Numbered from the stretch's first letter, positions 52,411 to 60,912 are shown. The stretch is 64,000 nucleotides of DNA from an uncultured Collinsella sp. (GCA_902491565.1 CABUIE010000006.1:1-64000); one strand, 5' to 3'. Numbers and translations are program-made. The notes: generated by a model not told the origin, from the letters alone.

Positions 52411-52440
52411 AATGATACCTGCCGGAAAATGACTCGAAAT

Positions 52441-52452
52441 TGGTTGTAACCA
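52441..52452. promoter_or_regulatory. TGGTTGTAACCA operator candidate before gntR 2
   Basis: Dyad TGGT-N4-ACCA, 31 bases upstream of the start codon. Another related sequence, TGTAATACCAATTACA, lies near 52540. Confidence 0.55.
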
Positions 52453-52582
52453 GACACCACGTACTATAGCAGTTTTAATGGAATAACAGCAGGTCAACAA
52501 GCATATTTCAATAATGTTTGCCAGTTGATTGCCTGTGTACTGTAATACCAATTACATCGCTGCATCAAGTATTGAGGTAGCA

Positions 52583-52616
52583 AAAAGGGCCGCCCCCGCG
52601 GAGCGGGACGACCCTT
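52583..52616 (-). terminator. nagE terminator
   Basis: AAAGGGCCGCCCC pairs with GGGACGACCCTTT; the minus strand ends in CTTTTTGC. Confidence 0.85.
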
Positions 52617-52641
52617 TGCAAGACAGATACGTCTTTAAGGC

Positions 52642-54132
52642 TTAGAGAAGCTTCTTGAGCTCCTCGGCAACAGCCTGGACCTGCGTGCCGATGATGACCT
52701 GGGTAGCACCCTTGTCCATCTTCATGACACCCAGAGCGCCGGCCTTCTTGCAGGCAGCCTCGTCGACCAGAGCGGAATCGCCGAGCTCGAAGCGCAGGCG
52801 AGTAGCGCAGCAGTCAACGGTCTTGACGTTCTCCTTGCCACCGACGGCAGCAAGAACAGCGGCGGCCAGAGCGGCGAACTTGTCGTCGCCAGCAGCGGCG
52901 GAAGCGGAGGTCTCCTCGACATCCTCATCCTCGCGACCAGGGGTCATGAGGTTGAACTTGGTGATGGCGAAGCGGAACACGAGGTAGAAGACCACGAAGG
53001 CAGCGATGCCCAGCGGGATGATCATCCAGGTGTTGGCGGCAGCCGGGAGGCTAGAGGAGAACAGGAGGTCGGTAGCACCAGCGGAGAAGCAGAAGCCAGC
53101 ACGGAAACCAACATAGTAGGTGACGATGGTGAAGATGCCGTAGAGGGCAGCGTACACGACGTAGAGCGGGAAGCACAGGAACATGAAGCCGAACTCGAAG
53201 GGCTCGGTGACGCCGCAGACGAAGGCGCAGATAGCAGCGGAGACAACCAGGCCGATAGCAGCCTTCTTGTTCTTAGCGGTCTGAACCATAGCCAGGGCAG
53301 CGCCCGGGACACCGAACATCATGCAGGGGAAGAAGCCGGACATGTACATACCGAGGCTCCACTTGACGTCAGCAGAGGTCTCGCCAGCCCAGAAGTGGGT
53401 CAGGTCGCCCAGGCCGATGGTGTCGAACCAGAACACGTTGTTCAGAGCGTGGTGCAGACCGGTCGGGATGAGCAGGCGGTTGAGGAAGGCGTAGATGCCA
53501 GCGCCGATACCGCCCATGGCGGCGATACCCTCACCAAGAGCAACAAGAGCACCGAAGATGAGCGGCCAAGCAAAGAGCAGGACGACGGAGACGACGATGC
53601 AGATGACGGCGGTCATGATGGCGACGCAACGCTTGCCGGAGAAGAAGGCCAGCCAGTCGGGAAGACGAGTGTCCTTGAACTTGTTGTAGCAAGTGCCACC
53701 GATGACGGCGGACAGGATGCCGATGAAGGAGTTACCAGCGATCTTGGAGAACGCGATGCCCTCGGTCGTGGCAAGCCAAGCGGTCTGAGCATCGGCGTCC
53801 ATACCACGAATGGTGCCAACAACAGCGGGGTTCAGGAGCTGCTGGATCATCAGGAAGGCGACGAGGCCAGCGAGGCCAGCGGTGCCATCGTGATCGTCGG
53901 CAAGGCCGACAGCAGCGCCGACTGCGAACAGCCAGGCCATGTTATCGATAAGAGCGCCGCCTGCCTTGATGAGCAGGAAACCGGCGGTATAGGCAAAACC
54001 GGTAGTGTCACCGGCAGCACCCGTGACTGCGGGAGCGAGCAGGTAGCCCACGCCCATAAGAATACCTGCGACGGGAAGCGCCGCGACGGGAAGCATCAGC
54101 GCTTTGCCGAGCTTCTGGAGGTACTTCATCAT
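52642..54132 (-). CDS. nagE: PTS N-acetylglucosamine/glucose-family EIICB
   Basis: 496 aa permease importing and phosphorylating GlcNAc (glucose family; glucose is the alternative). The EIIC part (about 1-385) has LMLPVAALPVAGILMGVGY, PTGLHHALNNVFWF and CGVTEPFEFGFMF. EIIB (about 415-496) has phospho-Cys in TVDCCATRLRFEL. No EIIA domain is attached, so a Crr-like EIIA elsewhere must serve it. ATG 54132 has GGAGGAG seven bases upstream. Confidence 0.93.
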   Translation of the reverse strand: MMKYLQKLGKALMLPVAALPVAGILMGVGYLLAPAVTGAAGDTTGFAYTAGFLLIKAGGALIDNMAWLFAVGAAVGLADDHDGTAGLAGLVAFLMIQQLLNPAVVGTIRGMDADAQTAWLATTEGIAFSKIAGNSFIGILSAVIGGTCYNKFKDTRLPDWLAFFSGKRCVAIMTAVICIVVSVVLLFAWPLIFGALVALGEGIAAMGGIGAGIYAFLNRLLIPTGLHHALNNVFWFDTIGLGDLTHFWAGETSADVKWSLGMYMSGFFPCMMFGVPGAALAMVQTAKNKKAAIGLVVSAAICAFVCGVTEPFEFGFMFLCFPLYVVYAALYGIFTIVTYYVGFRAGFCFSAGATDLLFSSSLPAAANTWMIIPLGIAAFVVFYLVFRFAITKFNLMTPGREDEDVEETSASAAAGDDKFAALAAAVLAAVGGKENVKTVDCCATRLRFELGDSALVDEAACKKAGALGVMKMDKGATQVIIGTQVQAVAEELKKLL

Positions 54133-54330
54133 ATGGTATCTCCTCCAACCTTTCTTTCGTTGTTCACCAACGAGTTCCATGTCCGCGCCTTGTGCATACC
54201 GGCTTCTCCGCTTGCCGGCATTGATGCGCAAACTTAGACAACCCAGTCCCTATTTGGGGTTGCTGGTATGTACGGTAGCACACACTCAATTCAAACGTCC
54301 ACCACATTTCGTTCAAATTACTATATCGTT

Positions 54331-54361
54331 GCCAAACGGTTATTTTTGGCTCGTAAACGAT
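54331..54361 (-). promoter_or_regulatory. Tandem ACCGTTYACC motif upstream of nagE
   Basis: Minus strand: ATCGTTTACG (54361 to 54352) and ACCGTTTGGC (54340 to 54331), spacing 21, facing nagE. Confidence 0.55.
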
Positions 54362-54442
54362 AATTTACGCAGGTAGACATGGTGTGTTTCTTTCATTACC
54401 AAACTAATTCTTAGCAATTTCCATTCGATTTCGTCTCAAAAT

Positions 54443-54485
54443 TGGTTACTACCAGATGACCAGTGGTACCACATTGTTACTACCA
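54443..54485. promoter_or_regulatory. GntR operator candidates upstream of nagE
   Basis: TGGTTACTACCA (54443-54454) and TTGTTACTACCA (54474-54485) are direct repeats, with the dyad TGGTACCA (54464-54471) between them. They match the TGGTTGTAACCA site of gntR 2. Confidence 0.6.
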
Positions 54486-54587
54486 GTTTAGCGGAAATCG
54501 TTTTCACTTTATATGAATAAAGTCTCTAAGAATTTGTATATAACCTCTCCCCTACCACCCTCTTCCCCGCCCTTCCCTGCAACGCAA

Positions 54588-54622
54588 AAGCCCCCTAGAA
54601 CGATGTCCGTTCTAGGGGGCTT
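54588..54622 (-). terminator. Terminator of the SurA-like protein gene
   Basis: AAGCCCCCTAGAACG pairs perfectly with CGTTCTAGGGGGCTT, followed on the minus strand by TTGCG; it lies 43 bases past the stop. Confidence 0.83.
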
Positions 54623-54664
54623 CATCAGATATTTCGGCTACGCGCTCGGCGGCTCAGGCAAACC

Positions 54665-55750
54665 TTACGCAAACAGGCCGTAGATGCTGATGTTGGCCTT
54701 GGCGTAGAGGCCGTTAGCATACTCGGTCCACTTGGAGCTGGCGCTCGAAGCCTGCGAAGAGTACTGCTGGTAGGCGGTGTAATAGGCGGTCATGGCCTGC
54801 TTATAGGTAGCGCTATCGGCCGTAAAGGCATCGTCAGCGAAGGCCTTGGCATAGGTGCTATCGGCGTCCTTCCAGGTGCCCTTTGAGCTATCCCACTCAT
54901 CGCCGGCAAGGTTGATGATGTAGTCGGCGTAGTCCTTGCTCGCGGTCTCCTCGTTGCCGTCAGCAGGCTCAGTCGGAGCGGTCGGCATGCTTGCGGAGCT
55001 ATCGCCCACCTTCTTCTTGTAGAGCTTCTGCAGCGTCGCGGACTGACGGACGATCTGCTTGGCCTGGTCCTTGGACACGCCGTACTGCGTGGCCATGGTC
55101 TTGTAGTCGGAGGTGCCGATGGAATCCTCGGCGTACTGCTTCATTTCCTTGGAAGAAACGGTAATGCCCTCGTCCTCGGCAGCATCGAGCAGAATCTGGT
55201 TGCGCACGTAGGACAGGATGACGTCAGCAGAAGGAGCGGTGTAGTTGCCGTCGTCGTCCTTGACGGTGTCGAGACTGTACTGGCTCTCGATGGCCTCACG
55301 CGCGGTGATGTCGCTCTTCTTGCCGTTGTAGCTGTAGCTTGCCACGGTCGAATCGAGCTGGTCCTCGGTGAGGGTCGCCGAGCCGACGCCCTTGCCGCCA
55401 AAACCACCGTTGCCGATAAAGAAGCCGACCACGGCAGCGATCACGACGGCGACCACAAAGGCGGCAATCATCGTCTTCTTGTGCTTGCAAGCGTGGTCGT
55501 CCACGTCGGAGTCGTCGTCCTCGTCCTGTTCCTCGGGCATGAGGTTCTCGTCAGCTGCATCCGCGGCGATCTTTGCCTCCAGGCGAGCGTCCTCCTCCTC
55601 GGCCGTCGTACCGGCAGCAATGTGCTCAGCAGACGTGCCGGCGACCAGGTCGATCTTCTCGTCCTCATCACCGTCGGGGCCTTCGCCGCGCTCGATGATC
55701 TGGATGCCGTCGATCTCGTCCTTCTCGTCCTTCTTTTGAATCAGACCCAT
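54665..55750 (-). CDS. Membrane-anchored SurA/PrsA-like N-domain protein with N-terminal GLIQKKD
   Basis: 361 aa. A very acidic cytosolic N terminus (about 1-90, starting MGLIQKKDEKDEIDG) is followed by one transmembrane helix (about 94-112, TMIAAFVVAVVIAAVVGFF) and an extracellular part. Residues about 125-245 resemble the N-terminal domain of SurA/PrsA chaperones (VILSYVRNQILLDAAEDEG, QYGVSKDQAKQIVRQSATL), but no rotamase domain follows. The C terminus is Tyr/Ser/Ala-rich. AAGGAG precedes the ATG. It may be an export chaperone; not certain. Confidence 0.8.
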   Translation of the reverse strand: MGLIQKKDEKDEIDGIQIIERGEGPDGDEDEKIDLVAGTSAEHIAAGTTAEEEDARLEAKIAADAADENLMPEEQDEDDDSDVDDHACKHKKTMIAAFVVAVVIAAVVGFFIGNGGFGGKGVGSATLTEDQLDSTVASYSYNGKKSDITAREAIESQYSLDTVKDDDGNYTAPSADVILSYVRNQILLDAAEDEGITVSSKEMKQYAEDSIGTSDYKTMATQYGVSKDQAKQIVRQSATLQKLYKKKVGDSSASMPTAPTEPADGNEETASKDYADYIINLAGDEWDSSKGTWKDADSTYAKAFADDAFTADSATYKQAMTAYYTAYQQYSSQASSASSKWTEYANGLYAKANISIYGLFA

Positions 55751-55788
55751 ATCAGTTACTCCTTGTTAGGAAACATAGTCCCCAATAG

Positions 55789-55817
55789 AATACGCCCGGC
55801 AGAGCGCCGGGCGTATT
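55789..55817. terminator. Terminator beyond isocitrate dehydrogenase
   Basis: AATACGCCCGGC pairs perfectly with GCCGGGCGTATT, 60 bases past the stop of the minus-strand gene at 55877. Confidence 0.75.
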
Positions 55818-55876
55818 GATTCTTAGGTTATACGCAAACACTTAAGTACTATTTAGGCGTTTGCAGTGTGCATGCC

Positions 55877-56962
55877 TTAGGCCAGGTGCGCGATAACGGC
55901 ATCGGCAAAGGCCTGCGTGCCCACCGCGCCCTCGACGGAACCGGTCTGGGCACGACGCACGTCACCGGTAACTTGCTCGCCCTCGTCGAGCGTGGCAGAT
56001 ACGGCGGCACGAATGCGATTGGCAGCATCGTTCTCGCCCAGGTGATCGAGCATCATCGCAGCAGAGAGGATCTCGGCCGTAGGGTTGGCGATATCCTGGC
56101 CGGCGATATCGGGCGCGGAGCCATGCGTAGCCTCAAAGATTGCGCAGTCGGCACCGATGTTGGAGCCGGGGGCCATGCCCAGACCGCCCACCAGGCCGGC
56201 GCACAGGTCGCTCACGATGTCGCCGTACAGGTTGGGCAGCACCAGGACATCGAAGTCGTTGGGGTTCTGGACCAGGCCCATGCAGGTGGCGTCGACGATC
56301 TTGTCGTTGAACTCGATATCGGGATAGTTGGCGGCCACCTCGCGCGCCACGCGCAGGAACAGGCCGTCGGTCGCCTTCATGATGTTGGCCTTGTGCACGG
56401 CCGTCACCTTTTTGCGGCCGCAGCGGCGGGCATACTCAAAGGCATACTCCACAATGCGGCGGCTCTTGGCGATGGAAATCGGCTTAATTGAAATGGCGGA
56501 ATCAGCGGCGAAGGTCTTCTGGCCCGAGCGCTCGACGAGCTGCGAGAGCTCCTCGACCTCGGCAGCGCCCTCATCGAACTCGATGCCGGCGTAGAGGTCC
56601 TCGGTGTTCTCGCGCACGATAACCAGGTCGACATCGCGGAAGCGCGAGCCGTCGCCCGGCTGCGACAGGCAGGGGCGCACGCAGGCGTACAGGTCGAAGT
56701 GCTTGCGCAGGGCCACGTTAACGCTGCGGAAACCCGTGCCGACCGGTGTGGTGATGGGACCCTTGATGGCAACCTTGGTCTCGGCGACCGCATCGAGCAC
56801 GTGCTGGGGCAGCGGCGTGCCAAACTCGTCCATGACGCCGGCGCCGGCCTCCTGGACGTTCCAGTTGATCTGGACACCGGTGGCCTCGACCACGCGGCGC
56901 ATGGCCTGCGTAATCTCGGGACCGATACCGTCACCGGGAATCAGGACTACATCGTGCGCCAT
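55877..56962 (-). CDS. Isocitrate dehydrogenase (NAD type) / isopropylmalate dehydrogenase family
   Basis: 361 aa. Oxidises isocitrate to 2-oxoglutarate in the cytosol. It shows VVLIPGDGIGPEI at 5-17, the substrate loop NVALRKHFDLYACVRP near 82, VIVRENTEDLYAGIEF near 113, the catalytic Lys in VHKANIMKATDGLF near 193 and the metal Asp in NLYGDIVSDLCAGLVGG. The substrate loop fits NAD-linked isocitrate dehydrogenase better than LeuB; leu genes are not nearby. GAGGAG precedes the ATG. It follows the HEAT-protein gene by six bases, likely one operon. Confidence 0.9.
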   Translation of the reverse strand: MAHDVVLIPGDGIGPEITQAMRRVVEATGVQINWNVQEAGAGVMDEFGTPLPQHVLDAVAETKVAIKGPITTPVGTGFRSVNVALRKHFDLYACVRPCLSQPGDGSRFRDVDLVIVRENTEDLYAGIEFDEGAAEVEELSQLVERSGQKTFAADSAISIKPISIAKSRRIVEYAFEYARRCGRKKVTAVHKANIMKATDGLFLRVAREVAANYPDIEFNDKIVDATCMGLVQNPNDFDVLVLPNLYGDIVSDLCAGLVGGLGMAPGSNIGADCAIFEATHGSAPDIAGQDIANPTAEILSAAMMLDHLGENDAANRIRAAVSATLDEGEQVTGDVRRAQTGSVEGAVGTQAFADAVIAHLA

Positions 56963-56968
56963 AATCTG

Positions 56969-57667
56969 TTACTCCTCGTTTTCGGCGTCGTCAGATTTTT
57001 TAACGCTAGCACGCTTCTTCTTTTTGGAGAGATCAAGGTCAAAGCGTTTAACAAGCATTTCGCAAATCTCGCTCGAACGGGCTTTGAGATAGCTGCCCTT
57101 GCCGTTCTCGGCGTCGAACTTAAGGCGCAGCGCGAGCTTCTCGGCGACCTCGGCGTCAATCTCGCCCTGGCCAAACTCGTACAGGCAACCGAGCATGTCG
57201 CGATACTCGAGGTCGCCGTGGTAGCACTGGATGGCCTCGTCCAGGATGGGCCAAGCCTCGCGCGAACGCTCGACGCTCGTGGCGCCCCACACGCACAGCA
57301 GGCGGAAGGCAGCATAGCGCAGCGTGGAGGAGATCTCGTCGAACAGTGCGGTCTCGGCACCCTCAAAGGCATCGCCCAGCTGCTCGGGGCAGGTGGTGGC
57401 GAGCGCCGTCAGGGCATCGAGGGCCTCCCAGCGGGTCTGAGCCTCGGGGCGGTCGAGCGCCTCGATCAGCGCGGGCACGCAGGGCACGACGCGCTGCGGA
57501 TCGCGCTCGGCAAGCAGGTGCAGCACGCGGGCGGCAAACTGGCGGATGCGGCGCGTGGGGCAGCCGAGTTCCTTGACCAGACGGTCGACGGCGTTCTCGT
57601 TCTCCTCTGCCAGCTGAAGCTGTGCCAGCTCCTCGTCGGTGAGCTGTTCGTCTTTGTTTTCTGCCAT
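56969..57667 (-). CDS. HEAT-repeat-like protein, unknown function
   Basis: 232 aa helical protein. Repeated helix pairs such as RQFAARVLHLLAERDPQRVV, CVPALIEALDRPEAQTRWEA and DEISSTLRYAAFRLLCVWGA indicate three or four HEAT/armadillo-type units. The N terminus is acidic and the C terminus Lys-rich (LSKKKKRASVKKSDD). GAGGTAACT precedes the ATG. It lies between the small membrane protein and isocitrate dehydrogenase, all on the minus strand; a protein-binding role is likely. Confidence 0.82.
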   Translation of the reverse strand: MAENKDEQLTDEELAQLQLAEENENAVDRLVKELGCPTRRIRQFAARVLHLLAERDPQRVVPCVPALIEALDRPEAQTRWEALDALTALATTCPEQLGDAFEGAETALFDEISSTLRYAAFRLLCVWGATSVERSREAWPILDEAIQCYHGDLEYRDMLGCLYEFGQGEIDAEVAEKLALRLKFDAENGKGSYLKARSSEICEMLVKRFDLDLSKKKKRASVKKSDDAENEE

Positions 57668-57682
57668 AGTTACCTCTTCTTA

Positions 57683-58111
57683 CTATTTCTTAGCGTGCTT
57701 GCCAGCACCCTTGCTGTCATCGGTGACCGAGATGAGCTGTCGATCGGCCGCGCCATTGCGACGCGCACGGCGGCGTTCCTCGGCGTCGCCCGCGTCGGCG
57801 GCGGCACGGTGAGCCTTGTTGACGTTAAAGACCTCGTCGTGCTTGCGCCACGGACCGACGGACTCGCCAAAGCTCATCTTAAGGCCGGCGATAAAGCCGC
57901 CGAGCCAGCCGATCGGCGCAAACTGCACCAGCGGGAACAGTGAGAACACCCAGGTCAGCAGGACGACTGCCGCCGCTCCCGCAAAGTTGGCAATCCAGTA
58001 GTCGCGCTTGGTGATGACACGCTTTTCGCACGCCCACTGGCCGCACAAAAAGCCAATGTAGATCGCAAAGAGAAAGAGCACCAGCGCAAGCACCACGAAC
58101 GTCCAGCTCAT
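57683..58111 (-). CDS. Small membrane protein, unknown function
   Basis: 142 aa from ATG 58111 (GGGGAG eight bases upstream). It has hydrophobic segments at about 3-22, 38-58 and 62-85, then a basic hydrophilic tail (EERRRARRNG, KGAGKHAKK). It starts five bases after the dehydrogenase stop codon, so both are probably co-transcribed. No family recognised. Confidence 0.75.
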   Translation of the reverse strand: MSWTFVVLALVLFLFAIYIGFLCGQWACEKRVITKRDYWIANFAGAAAVVLLTWVFSLFPLVQFAPIGWLGGFIAGLKMSFGESVGPWRKHDEVFNVNKAHRAAADAGDAEERRRARRNGAADRQLISVTDDSKGAGKHAKK

Positions 58112-58116
58112 GGGCG

Positions 58117-59196
58117 CTACTCCCCGTGATGGTGGCCGCAGCAGCACTCGTGGCCGTCATCATGGCCGTGGCCGCCGCAGCACTCGTGGCCCTCGTCGTG
58201 GTGGTGGCCACAACCGCACTCGTGATCGTCGCCATGCTCGCCGCAACCGCAGCCGTCCTCGTGAGCGCCATGCTCCTCGGGACGATACTGCGACCAGTCC
58301 AGACCGGCGGCGATGGCGTCGGCCTCCTCCTTATAGAGGACCGTGACGGCCTGGGTACCCAGCTTGGCACCACCGATGGCGTCGAGCATGTCGTAGAGCG
58401 TAAAGGCCACGTCGGCACCGGGCAGCGCAAGCTCGCGGTCGTCGGCATAGGCGAGCGCCAAGCGCAGGTCCTTGATAAAGTGCTCGACCATAAAGCCGGG
58501 CTTGTAGTCGCCGTCGAGCGCCTTGGGAGCCAGGCTCTCCATGGCGCCGGACTTGCCGGTGCCGCCCAGGATCATCTGGCGGGTCTTCTCCAGGTCAAGG
58601 CCGCTCAACTCGGCAAATGCCATGGCGTCTGCCATGCCGACCATGCAGGCGCCCAGCGACACCTGGTTGGCGAGCTTGGCAGCCTGGCCCTTGCCGGCGC
58701 CGTCGAAGCAGCAGATGTTGGCCGCAAAGGTGGCAAGGATGTCGCGGACCGGCGCGATGTCGTTCTCGGTAGCGCCCACGATAGCCGTGAGCGTACCGGC
58801 GATAGCGCCCGACTCGCCGCCGGTGACGGGGCAGTCAAACGCCATGCGACCAGAAACCTGGGCGGCCTCGGCAATGTCACGGGCAAGCTCGGGCGAGCTC
58901 GTGGTGAGGTCGATCAAGACCGCGCCGGGCTTAGTGCACGAGAGCAGGCCGTCGCCCGCCAGGTAGAGTTCCTCGACCTCGGAGGGATAGCCCACCATGG
59001 TAAAGACGACATCGGCGTTCGCCGCGGCATCGGCCGGCGTATCTGCCCAGACGGCGCCGCGCTCGATAAGCGCCGCCGCCTTGGACTTGGTGCGGTTGTT
59101 GACCGTGACGGGATAGCCGGCGTCCAGAATGTGGCCGGCGATGGGGGCACCCATGATTCCGGTGCCAATGAATGCGACGGAGAGCTTGTTTGCCAT
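58117..59196 (-). CDS. 3-hydroxyisobutyrate dehydrogenase-family oxidoreductase with Cys/His-rich tail
   Basis: 359 aa. Residues 1-306 are a complete beta-hydroxyacid dehydrogenase (GarR/MmsB-like): NAD(P) loop VAFIGTGIMGAPIAGHIL, the family stretch DCPVTGGESGAIAGTL, and the catalytic Lys in GKGQAAKLANQ. Residues 307-359 are an added tail of 53 residues holding 14 His and 9 Cys, in repeated units such as HECGCGHHHDEG and GHECCCGHHHGE. Such a tail should bind Ni, Zn, Co or Cu. The in-frame stop follows directly, and AAAGGAAAGG precedes the ATG, so the fusion is not an annotation error. Confidence 0.9.
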   Translation of the reverse strand: MANKLSVAFIGTGIMGAPIAGHILDAGYPVTVNNRTKSKAAALIERGAVWADTPADAAANADVVFTMVGYPSEVEELYLAGDGLLSCTKPGAVLIDLTTSSPELARDIAEAAQVSGRMAFDCPVTGGESGAIAGTLTAIVGATENDIAPVRDILATFAANICCFDGAGKGQAAKLANQVSLGACMVGMADAMAFAELSGLDLEKTRQMILGGTGKSGAMESLAPKALDGDYKPGFMVEHFIKDLRLALAYADDRELALPGADVAFTLYDMLDAIGGAKLGTQAVTVLYKEEADAIAAGLDWSQYRPEEHGAHEDGCGCGEHGDDHECGCGHHHDEGHECCGGHGHDDGHECCCGHHHGE

Positions 59197-59294
59197 GAAA
59201 CCTTTCCTTTTGGGTTGGGTGTTGTTACCAGGTTGAATACTCGGTGCCAGCGTTTGGGCTGTGAGTCGAGGGCGATTACGGACGCAGCGCTTGC

Positions 59295-60248
59295 CTACTG
59301 ACCGCGCACGCGGCGGGCGATACGGTCGGAAAGCGACGCCTTGTCGGCGCGGTTCTTACCCCAAAACGCGCAGCCCACCATGCCGGGGCCCACGTGCGAG
59401 CCGATGGTGGGACCCACAGAGCCGCGAATGATCGTGACGTCGGCGCAACCCTCCTCCTTGCGGATGGCGGCTTCGAGCCAGTCACCATCCTTTTCGGCAT
59501 CGGCCGTCATGATGGCGATGGGCATGGTGCGATCGGGCACGTAGTTCTCGCGGAACGACTTGAGGATGGACTTGAGCGCCTTCTTGCGGCCGCGGTTGAC
59601 GCCGATCAGCGACAGCGAGCCGGCCAGGTCGTAGGAGAGCTCGGGCTTGACGTCGAGCTTTGCCGTGAGCTGCGCCGCCGCGGGCGGAATGCGGCCGCCG
59701 GCAGCCAGTGCGTCGAAGCTCTCGAGCGTAAAGTAGCCGTGGACGTAGGTCTTTGCCTCGTTTGCCCAATCGACCAGCTGCTTGGCGGTCAGTCCCGCCG
59801 AACGCTGGCGCACGGCCTCGAGCGCCAAGAGCGCGCCGGTCGCGCAGGGCAGAGCGTTGTCGACCACGTACAGCTCAAAATCGGGATACTCGGCGCGCAC
59901 GGCATCTGCCGCCTGGCACGCGGAGTTGTAGCTCGACGACAGCGCCGAGGTAAAGCACAGGTAGACCGTGGGCGTGCCCTCTTTGGCGCACTCGGTAAAG
60001 AACTCGATATAGCGACCGAGCGACACAGCCGAGGTGGACACGCGGGCACCAGCGCGCATGCGGTCGTAAAACTCCTTGGGCGTGATGCTCGACCAGATGT
60101 CATCCGTGCGCTCCTCGCCATCGATAATGAAGGGGAAACCCAGGATATCGACATCGAGGTTCGCGGCGACCTCGGGGCTAAAGTCGCAGCAGGTATCGAC
60201 GACGATGCGGCAACGGTCCGAATGACCGGTAGATGCGGCCTTGTCCAT
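59295..60248 (-). CDS. DegV-family fatty-acid-binding protein
   Basis: 317 aa. DegV/FakB proteins hold a fatty acid for phosphorylation by FakA. It has RIVVDTCCDFSPEVAANLDV at the N terminus, the ligand region STSAVSLGRYIEFF near 70, CFTSALSSSYNSA near 98 and GPTIGSHVGPGMVGCAFWG near the end. The start is ATG 60248 (AAGGAG eight bases upstream), with a TTG directly before it. Confidence 0.9.
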   Translation of the reverse strand: MDKAASTGHSDRCRIVVDTCCDFSPEVAANLDVDILGFPFIIDGEERTDDIWSSITPKEFYDRMRAGARVSTSAVSLGRYIEFFTECAKEGTPTVYLCFTSALSSSYNSACQAADAVRAEYPDFELYVVDNALPCATGALLALEAVRQRSAGLTAKQLVDWANEAKTYVHGYFTLESFDALAAGGRIPPAAAQLTAKLDVKPELSYDLAGSLSLIGVNRGRKKALKSILKSFRENYVPDRTMPIAIMTADAEKDGDWLEAAIRKEEGCADVTIIRGSVGPTIGSHVGPGMVGCAFWGKNRADKASLSDRIARRVRGQ

Positions 60249-60266
60249 CAAAGCGACTCCTTACGT

Positions 60267-60298
60267 AAAAAGGCGGCCACCCGCATGGGATGGCCGCC
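60267..60298 (-). terminator. hpf terminator
   Basis: GGCGGCCA pairs with TGGCCGCC; on the minus strand a T5 tract follows. Confidence 0.85.
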
Positions 60299-60327
60299 AA
60301 CCGTTAACTCATGCAAGTTAACGTATT

Positions 60328-60912
60328 TTACTCGTCAAGTGTTTCGATGCGGGGCTTGATGATGCCATATCCACCATTCTTACGGTGATACACCACATTG
60401 ATAAGGCCGGTCGTCGCGTTCTCGAACACGTAGAAGTCGTGGCCGAGCAGATCGGTCTGCACCAGCGCCTGCTCCTCAGTCATCGGGGTGACGTCGATAA
60501 CCTTCTCGCGGACGAGCAGGTCGTCCTCCTCCTCGGGCAGCAGCAGGTCGGCCAGATCCTCGACGCGCTCGACCGGCGCGACATCCGCGGCGCTGGCACC
60601 GCCCTGGCGGTTGTCCACGACCTTGGTCTTGAACTTGCGCAGCTGGCGGGTGACCTTATCGGCGGAGAGGTCGATGGCGGCGTACATATCTGCACCGTGC
60701 TCGGCAACGCGAATCACCGAACCGCGGGCACGAACCGTGACCTCGACGATTGCCGGGTTGGGGTTCGAGGGGTTCTTCTCATAGCGAAGTACAACGTCGA
60801 CCGTCATGGGCTCGATATCGAAAACCTTGAGCGCCTCGCCGATCTTCTCATCCACATGCGCACGCAGAGCATCGGTTACCGTCGTCTTGCGTCCAGAAAC
60901 CTTGATATCCAT
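60328..60912 (-). CDS. hpf: Ribosome hibernation promoting factor, long form
   Basis: 194 aa. It dimerises 70S ribosomes into inactive 100S particles in stationary phase. The N-terminal S30AE domain (about 1-105) has MDIKVSGRKTTVTDALRAHV and DMYAAIDLSADKVTRQLRKF. The C-terminal dimerisation domain (about 135-194) has FYVFENATTGLINVVYHRKN. ATG 60912 with GGAG six bases upstream is preferred to the GTG/ATG four codons earlier. Confidence 0.95.
   Translation of the reverse strand: MDIKVSGRKTTVTDALRAHVDEKIGEALKVFDIEPMTVDVVLRYEKNPSNPNPAIVEVTVRARGSVIRVAEHGADMYAAIDLSADKVTRQLRKFKTKVVDNRQGGASAADVAPVERVEDLADLLLPEEEDDLLVREKVIDVTPMTEEQALVQTDLLGHDFYVFENATTGLINVVYHRKNGGYGIIKPRIETLDE

Noticed and set aside
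58126..59301. 391-codon plus-strand frame over the dehydrogenase
   Set aside because: It mirrors the Cys/His tail and Rossmann domain on the other strand; Val/Ala/Gly-rich, no ribosome binding site.
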